This document shows, piece after piece, positions 50,803 through 59,529 of a DNA stretch of 64,000 bases. Under the pieces are notes generated by a model that worked only from the letters and a program-made list of their open reading frames with translations, searched no databases and was not told where the DNA came from. Source of the DNA: Nitrososphaerales archaeon (GTDB lineage: Archaea > Thermoproteota > Nitrososphaeria > Nitrososphaerales > CADDZS01); the NCBI GenBank assembly GCA_030041295.1, contig JASHOD010000107.1, positions 1-64,000 on the forward strand, written 5' to 3'. The position numbers were made by a program, and so were the translations under genes. The number at the start of each line of letters is the position of its first letter. The first letter of the stretch is position 1.

Positions 50803-51321
50803 TCATTTAGACTGAGGAAAATTGTTGTTAGAGTAGTCTGGGGACTGACGCATCATTCGTCTTCTTCTAATGTTAGCTAGAAATACAATTTGAAAAATTG
50901 TGATCACAAACCAGAGAATTATGAGAGCAAGTATTACGACCCAAAGAAGTGTGCTCCTTTCATAGAAGAAATTGTAAAGCACAAGCGCGAAAATAAGCGC
51001 GCCGAGTACAAGTCTAGTGATCCGGAGAGTTATCATGCTCGTCCTTCTTCTACGATGCATCATGGGCTGCCGCACTCCCGTGCCTTGCGGGTTGTTTTGA
51101 AATTCGTTCAGGCGAGCTTCATTCAGATAATACCTGCCACCCCCGACATCAACGAATATGCCTGTCTGACCAAGACGCCTCTTCATTGCCTCATCAAATC
51201 TTGGAGGAAGGCTGAGCTCTTGGGAGGTCAAAGCTCGCTCGGCTGAAGTCGCCCCCTTCTCGCGGAATTTTTGCGCGATAGAAAGAATTCTTTCTCTAAA
51301 ACGGCCAGGCTCTCTGAACAT
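50803..51321 (-). CDS. Membrane protein with N-terminal winged-helix-like region
   Basis: From the Met at 51321 (FREPGRFRERILSIAQKFREK) about 172 residues. The N-terminal part (SAERALTSQELSLPPRFDEAMKRRLGQ then IFVDVGGGRYYLNEARL) looks like a small winged helix; two transmembrane helices follow (LVLGALIFALVLYNFFY, LLWVVILALIILWFVITIFQ). The longer frame to 51390 adds 23 residues without features. Possibly a membrane-bound regulator. Confidence 0.5.
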   Translation of the reverse strand: MFREPGRFRERILSIAQKFREKGATSAERALTSQELSLPPRFDEAMKRRLGQTGIFVDVGGGRYYLNEARLNEFQNNPQGTGVRQPMMHRRRRTSMITLRITRLVLGALIFALVLYNFFYERSTLLWVVILALIILWFVITIFQIVFLANIRRRRMMRQSPDYSNNNFPQSK

Positions 51322-51589
51322 AGCGATCGATTTTCTTCCCTTACATGATTTTTGAGCGAATTTAAAGATAGTAAGAGTTGACGATGACAAATGGATTTTG
51401 TATTCTTATGAAATTACTAAACTAAATAGAGAGACCCAAGTAGTATTACATACGGAAGTTAACACATGGTAATCTCTCAAATTGGATTTTTCTTAGCTGC
51501 CTGATAATGCAGTTGAGAGAGATCGAGCACAAAACTCTCAATTTATTAAAGCGATACAGTTCGAAAGGGCAAACCTTTAACGCTTAGTT

Positions 51590-51610
51590 AATTCCATTTT
51601 CATTGGAATT
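51590..51610. promoter_or_regulatory. Inverted repeat upstream of DUF5679 gene
   Basis: AATTCCA-TTTTCAT-TGGAATT, perfect 7-bp arms, ending 21 nt before the ATG at 51631. Location and symmetry suggest an operator near the transcription start. Confidence 0.45.
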
Positions 51611-51630
51611 CAAAAAGGTCGACGAAAAGT

Positions 51631-51780
51631 ATGGTAGAAGCGTATTGTGTAAAATGCAAAGCGAAACGCGAAATCAAAGACCCAAAGCAAGTCACAATGA
51701 AAAATGGCAAGCCAGCTACTCAGGGCGTGTGTCCCGTCTGCGGTACAAAGATCTTTAGAATCGGATCGACTTCTTCCTAA
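51631..51780 (+). CDS. DUF5679 zinc-ribbon protein (49 aa)
   Basis: MVEAYCVKCKAKREIKDPKQ opens a 49-residue protein with a second knuckle CPVCGTKIFRIG. This is the compact DUF5679 zinc ribbon found across archaea and bacteria. It probably binds nucleic acid or acts as a ribosome- or polymerase-associated accessory, unproved. Four nt separate its stop from the next start. Confidence 0.82.
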   Translation: MVEAYCVKCKAKREIKDPKQVTMKNGKPATQGVCPVCGTKIFRIGSTSS

Positions 51781-51784
51781 GAAA

Positions 51785-52096
51785 ATGAATATCGCAAGCG
51801 ACCTAAAAATTGTAAGAAGAGATCATAACGGATCGCTATTTCGAAATGGCGGTTTGCCCCTTTCTTATACCGATCCGAGCAACCCTTCTATCAGGATTTG
51901 CGCTGAAGGTTGGAAGAAGATGGTTCGCGAATTGGGGTACGTCGATCTCGAATCTTTCTTCTCATTGAAGCGCGGTCTGTGGTCTGTTTCTTTTGCAATT
52001 TCTCATGAAACGATACATCAAACTATTGCGAAGATCGCTGGAGAACGAGTCTCGCTCGAGCTTGACGTTGTGACAGGTGGCGGAGAGTTTCTCTAG
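51785..52096 (+). CDS. Small HExxH-containing protein
   Basis: About 103 residues from ATG 51785 (MNIASDLKIVRRDHNG). The helix SFAISHETIHQTIAKIAGER holds HETIH, an HExxH zinc-peptidase signature, followed by SLELD. Whether a third ligand exists is unclear (Asp or Glu 10-15 residues later). Similar tiny proteins exist in archaea without assigned activity. A longer frame from 51704 overlaps the DUF5679 gene and is not chosen. Overlaps the convergent gene at 52093 by 4 nt. Confidence 0.6.
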   Translation: MNIASDLKIVRRDHNGSLFRNGGLPLSYTDPSNPSIRICAEGWKKMVRELGYVDLESFFSLKRGLWSVSFAISHETIHQTIAKIAGERVSLELDVVTGGGEFL

Positions 52097-52314
52097 CGCA
52101 TCGCACGCTTTGTCATAAATATGGGGCCGTACTTCTCAGCGAGAACGCTCATCACTTCTCCAGGGTGCTCGCCGATAACGTGCTCCAGAAACTTTACCGC
52201 GATCCTTGAAATTTCAGCTTCTGTGCCAGATTCAAAGGCTTGGTCCGCCAGGTCGATGCAGGTATCGCATTCTGATATGGGAATGACGCGCCCAATTGCT
52301 TTTTCGCTAGACAT
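52093..52314 (-). CDS. Hypothetical protein (73 aa)
   Basis: Helical protein with CDTCIDLADQAFESG and ISRIAVKFLEHVIGEHPGEV, ending near the convergent HExxH gene. A CxxC lies near the N-terminus but no second knuckle. Family not recognised. Confidence 0.5.
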   Translation of the reverse strand: MSSEKAIGRVIPISECDTCIDLADQAFESGTEAEISRIAVKFLEHVIGEHPGEVMSVLAEKYGPIFMTKRAMR

Positions 52315-52371
52315 TATTCATTGACTACTTTGATTTCTAATCGTATTCAATCTCGCATATTTATCTGTGAA

Positions 52372-52980
52372 CTACCAACGTATATAGAATTCATCGGCTT
52401 TCCGCGTCCTGGATTCAAACTTGCTTATCCGTTTGACAAGTAGAGGTCTCATCTTTGCGCGGGACTGTTCCAGCCCCAGTTTTAGAATATTTCTTGCTGC
52501 ATTGATATCTCTATCGACACTTAGACCGCAGTTCATACACCGATGTACTTTTTCGGATAAGGATTTTGGAACCACTTCTCCGCATCCCGAGCATTTCTGC
52601 GACGTACCACTTGGGTTGACAAGTACGATTCGGCCACCTCAACTTTCTGCCTTGTAGGCAGTTAATCGGCGAAGCTTTCCCCAAATGGAGTCCAATATTG
52701 CCGTTGCTAGATTGTGATTCTTAACCATACGCTCAATCTTCGGATCTTCAAATACAATAAGATAATTTTCCCTGGCAAGTTTGAAAGATAATTTATGGGC
52801 GAAATCGTCCCTCTGCCTTCTCACTTTTCTTCATGCTTTTGCAAGTGAGGTCTTTGCTTTCTCTCTGTTTTTAGATCCTTTCTTCTTCCGAGAGAAGACT
52901 CTTTGAAGGCGTTTGATACTATCTGTCCTCTGTTTTAGAAACCTTGGATTTGCAATCTTTTCACCGAAAAACCAGCATCG
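52372..52980 (-). pseudogene. TnpB remnant, second subfamily
   Basis: One frame on the minus strand gives ANPRFLKQRTDSIKRLQRVF, SRKKKGSKNREKAKTSLAKA, a TGA (52831-52833), RQRDDFAHKLSFKLARENY, VFEDPKIERMVKNHNLATAI, another TGA (52639-52641), NPSGTSQKCSGCG, CMNCGLSVDRDINAARNILK and a terminal KFESRTRKADEF. These are ordered TnpB motifs (RuvC-II Glu, zinc ribbon, RuvC-III Asp), but the N-terminal third is missing and two stops are present. It differs from the TnpB at the window ends. It begins immediately after the stop of the C45 gene. Confidence 0.85.
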
Positions 52981-52981
52981 C

Positions 52982-54205
52982 TTAGTCTGCGGAACTACTT
53001 CGCGTCGAAGAGTACGGCATGCTGATTTCTACCCAAGTCGCTGTGCATGGATTGCCAAGTCCAACAATCATCTTGAGTCGCTTCTTCCCGAGATCTACCA
53101 CGGCACTTCTACACGTGCCAGCGAACTTTCCTTCAAATTCGTAGTGGCGGCATGGAGTATTACCGCTGGGGCTCTCCTTCCCACTTGAAGCATCGTAATG
53201 GGTGCTCATAATTTCACTCCCAGTATTCAGGTCGATCTTTCCAACTTTCTCCTTGACAGCTTTCGTGATAGAAGAGTACCTGAAATAAGTGCTTGAGGGA
53301 TTCGGTCGAAGCTCGAGATGTTCTTGCAGTCTCTTCACCAAGCAATGGTTTGTCAGAGTCAAGAAATCTTGTTCACCCTTCCTGGGTCTAATCAGGGCAT
53401 TATCGTTTGGCGTTAGGTGAAATATCGCAGAGTCCCCGTCTTTGTCAGCAAGTAGGAAACTTCCCGAGATCCCATTGTCTACTTTTTTCAGAAACTCTAT
53501 TGCTTCCTTTACGTTTGAAACAAACTGCCCAAGGTATCTGAATATAACCCACATGGGAATTCCTTCTCTAATCTCGTTTGACCGAGGTCCGTTTTCGAGC
53601 GCATTTCCAACAACGCAGAAACCTGAGTTATTGACAATCGTGTGGTAGCCGAGGTAACCTGGAACTAGAGGACAGACAAATCGGTACCCTTCGGACGGCA
53701 CGGCGTCAAGAAGGACCAAGAACTGGTCCGTAAAGCGCACGCCATCGTCGTTATGCCCTATTACAACCGAGCCATTTCTTGTCGAATTGCCCCAGGCAGT
53801 GAAAGACGAGCACAAGAGACCTTCGAGTCCCTTTAAGCCTCCTCGAGTATGCAATATGTTGATGTGAGAACTTAGAAGCACGATGTCGTCGTACGATACC
53901 CCAGCCCCATCGGCGAGTCCCTGTATTTCTTTTGCAAAACTGGGATGGCACTGTCTGATTTTCTCGTCGTATATCTTGAGATCCTTATTTAAATCCGATT
54001 TGGAGCATCCTAAAAATTTCTGAAGGAAGTTCCAGGTATCTAAGACATTCTTCTTTATCCGCTCGCTGCAAGCTTTTGCATGTTGCCTGCCTAGCTCGTA
54101 CGGCTCACCTGAAACCTGTATTACTGGAATAGGTCCGCTCCAAGGATATAATGTGCGCTTGGTCCTTTCAGCGTTGTATAACTTGTAAGCTTGGGATGCA
54201 ACCAA
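52982..54205 (-). CDS. C45-family acyltransferase/amidase (NTN hydrolase)
   Basis: 407 residues, Ntn-hydrolase fold of the acyl-CoA:6-aminopenicillanate acyltransferase type. IQVSGEPYELGRQHAKAC is the opening, GLLCSSFTAWGNSTRNG holds the presumptive N-terminal nucleophile Cys after autoprocessing (LL|CSSF), then VVIGHNDDGVRF and NNSGFCVVGNAL. It hydrolyses or transfers acyl groups on amides or peptides. Adjacent to an amino-acid permease on the same strand (36-nt gap), so uptake and deacylation of N-acyl amino acids or peptides is plausible. Confidence 0.85.
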   Translation of the reverse strand: MVASQAYKLYNAERTKRTLYPWSGPIPVIQVSGEPYELGRQHAKACSERIKKNVLDTWNFLQKFLGCSKSDLNKDLKIYDEKIRQCHPSFAKEIQGLADGAGVSYDDIVLLSSHINILHTRGGLKGLEGLLCSSFTAWGNSTRNGSVVIGHNDDGVRFTDQFLVLLDAVPSEGYRFVCPLVPGYLGYHTIVNNSGFCVVGNALENGPRSNEIREGIPMWVIFRYLGQFVSNVKEAIEFLKKVDNGISGSFLLADKDGDSAIFHLTPNDNALIRPRKGEQDFLTLTNHCLVKRLQEHLELRPNPSSTYFRYSSITKAVKEKVGKIDLNTGSEIMSTHYDASSGKESPSGNTPCRHYEFEGKFAGTCRSAVVDLGKKRLKMIVGLGNPCTATWVEISMPYSSTRSSSAD

Positions 54206-54241
54206 TCGAGATGCGCGCCTTCAGTTGTAATTTCAATACCA

Positions 54242-55870
54242 TTATTCCGGCGGGATCTCTTTTCCAATCAGACTCAAACTTATCCCTTGTTTACTCCTGA
54301 TAACGGAGCTAATTGCATAGATCACCACTCCAGCAATAAATGTCGGAATTATTCCTTCGAAGAATATCTTCGTGAAAGAGGGACCAAAATCTGGCAGGAT
54401 CAATGCGTAAATCACGATTGCGCAAGAGATTAAACTAAAGATCCCGGCAAGAGAAATTGCAGGTATTCCAAGAATCTTCTTTTTCGCGTTCGTGTGTGCA
54501 AGCGCGAAGATGTCCTTTCGTCTCCAAGGGAAAGCTATGGCAGCAAGTGCAACGAAGATAAAAGCGATGAAAGTCCCCGCAGTTCCATAACTGAATAATT
54601 CTCCGAAAAGACCGATTTGATAATTCGAAACATATGCAAAGAATATGCCGATGACCGTCATTACGGTGATCGCTTTCAAAGGCGTGCCTGTGCGTCTGTT
54701 GACGTCTGCGAATGACACCGGTATCACTCGATCAAATGACCACGCAAACAGATTTCGACTGAGTGTAAATAGGATCGCAACGGCGAGCATTAACAGAGCG
54801 ACCACAAAGCTCATGTTAAAAAGAACAATCAGAATTGGGTTTTGAGTCCAAAAAACCGCAAGCCCTGAGGCCATTGGTAGACCGACATAGGGATAGTTGA
54901 CCGGAGCACCGAACAAGTGGGCCGTGTAAAGACTCGAAATTGAATTCGCGAAATTAGGTCCCATTCCGTAATACATTGCTGCGAGCATGGCGACGCTAAA
55001 TATTGCAAATGTCACCGAGCCTCCGAGCTGGGCTAGCACTTGGGCTCTGTTCCCATGCTTAATCTCAGCCGCGAAATAGGAAGAATAGTTGAAAGAAAGA
55101 TAACCCAGCAATCCCAGAGCCCCTGCATATAGCGAGGCGTTTGATAGAGCAGGAGCTACTCCGACGTGGGCTCCGACCGCCTGACCCGCAGTAATTACTT
55201 GGGCGTAATTGGCGCCTGAAAGTGCGTTGAAGTTTGCCTCAAACCCCTTGCTCCCGGCATAGAGGACTGTCGCAATGAAGATTGCACCTATTATCCAGGA
55301 CGCAAATGTCCAGTATCTCATCGTCTTTGCCGCAACTGAAGTTTTTGCTGCTACCAGTCCGGCTGCAATGAGTATGAAGAGAATAGAGATCCAAAAAGCA
55401 TTGTTTGTAGTTTCTATCGATGTTGCCAACGACATGAGCGAACTGCTCTTGTACACCAGTCCCAAATCATAGAACATCTCGCTCAAGCACCATTGAGATA
55501 CGGATGTCCCTATCGCGCCTAGAAATGAGATGGCGAGTATTGTAATTGAAAAGTTAGTAAAGAAGCCAACGATTGGGTGGAAAATTCGCCCTGTCCACAC
55601 ATAATCTCCGCCGCTTCTAGGGAGGCTGATCGTGAAGAGAATGTACATCACGGCCAAGGGCAAAACGAGCAATAGTCCCATCAGAGGGGCCGTGATTGGA
55701 TTACCATTTGGATAGAAACCCAAGGTCAATCCAAAGCTATCAAAGACAAGCAACAATCCCATGCCCGATAGGACTGTGCCTAACGCATCTAATCCCGAAA
55801 CTGATTTTACAAGGCCTGTCGCATCTCTAGTAAAAAGCGGCCGCGGCTTGTTAGTTTCTGATGATGACAT
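54242..55870 (-). CDS. APC-superfamily amino-acid permease, second copy
   Basis: 542 residues with about 12-14 helices. GLLLVLPLAVMYILFTISLPRSGGDYVWTGR contains the APC motif (PRSGGDYV), and WSFDRVIPVSFADVNRRTGTPLKA is the loop typical of amino-acid transporters. Upstream of and same strand as the C45 amidase. Distinct from the permease at 32487-33902 (longer, different N-terminus). Confidence 0.88.
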   Translation of the reverse strand: MSSSETNKPRPLFTRDATGLVKSVSGLDALGTVLSGMGLLLVFDSFGLTLGFYPNGNPITAPLMGLLLVLPLAVMYILFTISLPRSGGDYVWTGRIFHPIVGFFTNFSITILAISFLGAIGTSVSQWCLSEMFYDLGLVYKSSSLMSLATSIETTNNAFWISILFILIAAGLVAAKTSVAAKTMRYWTFASWIIGAIFIATVLYAGSKGFEANFNALSGANYAQVITAGQAVGAHVGVAPALSNASLYAGALGLLGYLSFNYSSYFAAEIKHGNRAQVLAQLGGSVTFAIFSVAMLAAMYYGMGPNFANSISSLYTAHLFGAPVNYPYVGLPMASGLAVFWTQNPILIVLFNMSFVVALLMLAVAILFTLSRNLFAWSFDRVIPVSFADVNRRTGTPLKAITVMTVIGIFFAYVSNYQIGLFGELFSYGTAGTFIAFIFVALAAIAFPWRRKDIFALAHTNAKKKILGIPAISLAGIFSLISCAIVIYALILPDFGPSFTKIFFEGIIPTFIAGVVIYAISSVIRSKQGISLSLIGKEIPPE

Positions 55871-56009
55871 AATTGAATCAGCTGAAGAATGGCTAGGCGA
55901 TTAAAATCTATCGAGGGTTCATTTTTTCAAGTAAACGATTGTTTAGGAACAGAAAATCCCACTTAAATATCCCCAGACCGTTGGGACAATCTCAACGGGA
56001 ACTATTCTC

Positions 56010-57074
56010 TTGTCAAGTGTTACTAATAACCATAAACTAATTGTTGATGCGCATGAGGACCTTGCTTTCAACGCTCAAAGTCATGGGAGAGATCTGCTCA
56101 AGCCTGCGGTTGACAGGCGAAAGCTAGAGAAACAAGACAACGAGAGAGGAGGTGCTACAACCAGTTTCCCTGATCTGGTTAATGGAAATATCAGAGTCGT
56201 ATTTGGGACGTTGTGGGTAAATCCATGTAGCTCAGAATTTGCCGAAAAACCATGCTATACAAATTCCAAGGAGGCGTATTTGCAAGCGCATAACCAACTT
56301 GACTACTATAAACAGTTAGAGCGCCAGGGAGTAATTACGATCATTAAGACACGTTCGCAACTAGAAGACATCGTAAGTTCGAAAGAACCGAAGATTGGTG
56401 TAGTTGTACTTATGGAAGGCTCCGATCCGGTCAGAGCACCAAAAGAGGCTAAGGAATGGTTCGACGATGGTCTAAGAATCATCGGCCTCGCATGGGGGGC
56501 AACAAAGTATTCAGGTGGCACAAAGGCACCCGGACCGCTTACCAAGGAGGGGCACGAGCTACTGAAGGAAATGGATCGCGCCGGCTTTATCCTCGATTGT
56601 TCCCATTTCGCTGAAGAAAGTTTCTATGAAGCATTGGATGATTTTGAGGGCCCCACAATCGTGAGCCACGCAAATTCTAGGATTTATTGCCCGACGGACA
56701 GACATCTGTCCGATGAAATGATCAAGGCCGTCACCGGAAAGGACGGCGGCGTAATAGGCACGGTCCTCTACAATGGTTTCCTTGACGGGAATTGGAAGAA
56801 GGGCAACCCAAAGAGCGGTGTTACTCTGTCTCAAGTTGTGAAAAATATTTTACACGTGTGCGAAGTTTCCGGAAGTAAGACGCACTCTGGAATCGGCTCT
56901 GACTTTGACGGCGGCTTTGGATACGAAAGCATTCCGCTTGAACTCGACACTTCAGCAGATCTCTACAAGATCGGGGACGCCCTAAAATCTCAGGCAAAAT
57001 ACACTGACAAGGAAGCATCAGATGTTCTTGGCGGAAACTTTCTAAGAGTATTGAGAAGTGCCCTTCCTGATTGA
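56010..57074 (+). CDS. Membrane dipeptidase, peptidase M19
   Basis: 354 residues. The zinc motif is HxD in LIVDAHEDLAF, with Glu in LMEGSDPV, His in TIVSHANSR and CPTDRHLSD, and GSDFDGGFGYESIP near the end, the full M19 set. M19 enzymes cut dipeptides and accept D-amino acids at the C-terminal position. Its plus-strand neighbours are an M24 peptidase and a D-threonine-aldolase-like enzyme. A TATA-like CTTAAATATC lies about 40 nt before the TTG start. Confidence 0.9.
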   Translation: MSSVTNNHKLIVDAHEDLAFNAQSHGRDLLKPAVDRRKLEKQDNERGGATTSFPDLVNGNIRVVFGTLWVNPCSSEFAEKPCYTNSKEAYLQAHNQLDYYKQLERQGVITIIKTRSQLEDIVSSKEPKIGVVVLMEGSDPVRAPKEAKEWFDDGLRIIGLAWGATKYSGGTKAPGPLTKEGHELLKEMDRAGFILDCSHFAEESFYEALDDFEGPTIVSHANSRIYCPTDRHLSDEMIKAVTGKDGGVIGTVLYNGFLDGNWKKGNPKSGVTLSQVVKNILHVCEVSGSKTHSGIGSDFDGGFGYESIPLELDTSADLYKIGDALKSQAKYTDKEASDVLGGNFLRVLRSALPD

Positions 57075-57133
57075 CATGAAATCGATCTATCCAGTTTTTC
57101 CCTTGTGAAAGAGAATAAGTAGGCAGTCCCAAA

Positions 57134-58360
57134 GTGAAGTCGTCAGGTTCTACGGCCTTTCCGTCCAAGGTCCCCTACTCCTACGAGGTTCGTAAGAAGT
57201 ACATCGATCTTCCGTTTCCTCAATCTGAGTATGATATCAGAATCTCAAAGATAAGAAAGGAGATGGATAAACATAGCCTGGATGAACTCATCGTTTTTGG
57301 AAACAACCACGAGAAAGGAGACCTGACCTATGTATCCAACTTTTATCCATTCGGTCGCGCCGCTCTAATTCTTAGCACGACGAAGAAAAAAAGAGAAAAA
57401 CCGGTCATAATCACCGATGGCATTTTACACGGAGAACCGATCAATTCGTATATTTGGACAACATGGATCAGAGACTTTAGACCCGTGCACCGAGACCCAA
57501 ACGAATTTGCTCGCGAAATCTCAAATGTCTTAAGAGAAGATGAGGCTAAGAAGGTTGGAGTCGTAGGAATGGAGAATTTGCCCATGACAATCTGGGACAG
57601 TCTCAAAGCCTCAACAAAGGGGACGAGTTACGAGGATTTCTGGGCGCCATACACAATGATAAAGAGCATCAGAAGTGCGAGGGAGGTAGATCTTTTGAAG
57701 CAAGTCGGAAAGATTACGGCTGAAGGTATGAGAGCTGCTGTAGAATCAATTGAGGAAGATAGAACGGAGCACGAGCTCGTCGCCACCGCAAACAAAACAA
57801 TGTTTGAGCTGGGTGCTCACGAGCTTTTCTTTCCAACAATCGTGAACTCGGGTCCTAGGGGAGGGTTGAAACACAGCTATCCTACGGATCGAAAAATCAA
57901 GCGCGGCGATTTGATCTATTTGGACATGGGGGCGTCCAGGTATGGTTACAATTCCGATATGTCAAGAAGCGTTGTTGTTGGCGGCGCAAGCCATGAGCAA
58001 AAGGAGGTGCTGGACGTAATCCTCGAAGCTTACAACGAATTAACATCCATGATGAAACCTGGAACTAATTCCGACAAAATTGTAGAGCGCGCAAAGGAGA
58101 TGGAAGATAAATCGGGATTAAACAAGAAGTACAAAGGAAGAATCTTTCTTGGACTCGCAATTCATCACGCCGTCGGAACTTCAATTGCGGAATTTCCCTC
58201 GATGGGCTTTCCCGGAACTATTCTCAAAGAAAACATGACATATGCCTTCGAGCCGATGGCGCATATACTGGACTTTGGGACCGCAGTAATCGAGGATATG
58301 ATTTTGATTACAAAAGAAGGGTCCCAATCGATGACACCATACGAACAAGTACACTGGTGA
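57134..58360 (+). CDS. M24 Xaa-Pro aminopeptidase-like metallopeptidase
   Basis: 408 residues. An N-terminal creatinase-like domain (EYDIRISKIRKEMDKHSLDELIVFG) precedes the pita-bread domain: metal ligands Asp/Asp in IYLDMGASRYGYNSDMSRSV, His in AIHHAVGTSIAEF, Glu in AFEPMAHILDFG and Glu in VIEDMILIT. It removes N-terminal residues from X-Pro peptides or related amides. Second gene of the M19/M24/aldolase row; GTG start 57 nt after the M19 stop. Confidence 0.88.
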   Translation: MKSSGSTAFPSKVPYSYEVRKKYIDLPFPQSEYDIRISKIRKEMDKHSLDELIVFGNNHEKGDLTYVSNFYPFGRAALILSTTKKKREKPVIITDGILHGEPINSYIWTTWIRDFRPVHRDPNEFAREISNVLREDEAKKVGVVGMENLPMTIWDSLKASTKGTSYEDFWAPYTMIKSIRSAREVDLLKQVGKITAEGMRAAVESIEEDRTEHELVATANKTMFELGAHELFFPTIVNSGPRGGLKHSYPTDRKIKRGDLIYLDMGASRYGYNSDMSRSVVVGGASHEQKEVLDVILEAYNELTSMMKPGTNSDKIVERAKEMEDKSGLNKKYKGRIFLGLAIHHAVGTSIAEFPSMGFPGTILKENMTYAFEPMAHILDFGTAVIEDMILITKEGSQSMTPYEQVHW

Positions 58361-58372
58361 GCAAGAGAAAGT

Positions 58373-59467
58373 TTGCGAATCGAAGACATTGAAACTCCTG
58401 CTCTTTTGATCGATCTAGATATTTTGGATCAAAATATCAGGACGATGAAGCAGAAGCTTTCCGGAACAAATTGCTCCCTACGACCTCATGTCAAAGCTCA
58501 CAAGTCAGCTTTTGTCGCGCATAAACAGATCAAGGAAGGCGGAGCAATCGGAGTCACCTGCCAAACACTGGACGAAGCGGAAGCTATGGCCCTCGGCGGC
58601 ATCGACAATATCCTCCTGACGAACATGGTTGTGACACCATCCAAAATCAATCGGGTATTGAATATACTACAGCATTCGAAAATCGCCTTGACAGTTGATA
58701 ATGCGGATAATATAAGGATGATTGCGGCCGAGGCCGAGAAAAGAAAGCAGGTTGTTGGACTAGTAGTTGAGGTTAACGTCGGACAAAATCGCACTGGAGT
58801 CGCTCCCGGAAGGCCCGCCCTAGATCTAGCTCAAGAAATAGTGAAAGAGCGAAGCCTGGATTTCAAAGGGTTAATGGGCTACGAAGGACATCTTCAATGC
58901 TCAATTCCTGACTTTAATGAGAGAAAGACAAAGTGCGAAGAGACATTATCTCCGCTGATCAAGACAAAGGATTTGATATTGGATTCACACATTCCAGTTG
59001 AAATCGTAACTTCGGGGGGCACGGGCACTTATAATATCACTAGCAAGATAGAAGGTGTAACGGAGATTCAGCCCGGTTCGTATGTGACAATGGATCATAG
59101 ATACAGGCTGATGGAGACTAGCGGTAGGGACTTCCCGTCTTCATTGAGTGTTCTTGCAACGGTCGTCAGCAAGCCTTCAAGCGACAGGGCGATTGTTGAT
59201 ATGGGGTGGAAGTCGGTTGGAATCGAATACCAGATTTTCAATTGGAATGGGATGCCTCAAGCGAAAAACCATGACGGAGTCATGTATAGTCCCGGTGGTG
59301 ATGAGCACGGAATACTTTCTCTCAAAGGCTCTAGCATTGATCTGAAGATCGGCGAAAGGATAGAGTTCACCCCCGCGCACTGCGACACCACCCTGAATCT
59401 CTACGGCAAGTTCTACGGAGTTAGAAAGGGAAACGTGGAAATTGTTTGCCCCACCGTGCGAAGATGA
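58373..59467 (+). CDS. D-threonine aldolase/D-serine dehydratase-like PLP enzyme (alanine-racemase fold III)
   Basis: 364 residues. PLP lysine in LRPHVKAHKSAF, loop GVTCQTLDEAEAM, GYEGHLQ, TSGGTGTYNI and the C-terminal metal site ITPAHCDTTLNLY-type sequence (PAHCDTTLNLY), where His and Cys bind a divalent ion in D-serine dehydratases and D-threonine aldolases. It cleaves beta-hydroxy D-amino acids. Starts 12 nt after the M24 stop, so co-transcribed, consistent with a pathway that frees and breaks D-amino acids. Confidence 0.87.
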   Translation: MRIEDIETPALLIDLDILDQNIRTMKQKLSGTNCSLRPHVKAHKSAFVAHKQIKEGGAIGVTCQTLDEAEAMALGGIDNILLTNMVVTPSKINRVLNILQHSKIALTVDNADNIRMIAAEAEKRKQVVGLVVEVNVGQNRTGVAPGRPALDLAQEIVKERSLDFKGLMGYEGHLQCSIPDFNERKTKCEETLSPLIKTKDLILDSHIPVEIVTSGGTGTYNITSKIEGVTEIQPGSYVTMDHRYRLMETSGRDFPSSLSVLATVVSKPSSDRAIVDMGWKSVGIEYQIFNWNGMPQAKNHDGVMYSPGGDEHGILSLKGSSIDLKIGERIEFTPAHCDTTLNLYGKFYGVRKGNVEIVCPTVRR

Positions 59468-59529
59468 GAAATTTCTTCTACCCCTACGGTGGTTGCGAAT
59501 TATCTAGGTATCCTGTAAAGCTTTACCAT

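Noticed and set aside
51704-51784. Upstream extension of the HExxH gene
   Set aside because: It overlaps the well-supported DUF5679 gene in another frame. The ATG at 51785, 4 nt after the DUF5679 stop, is the natural start.
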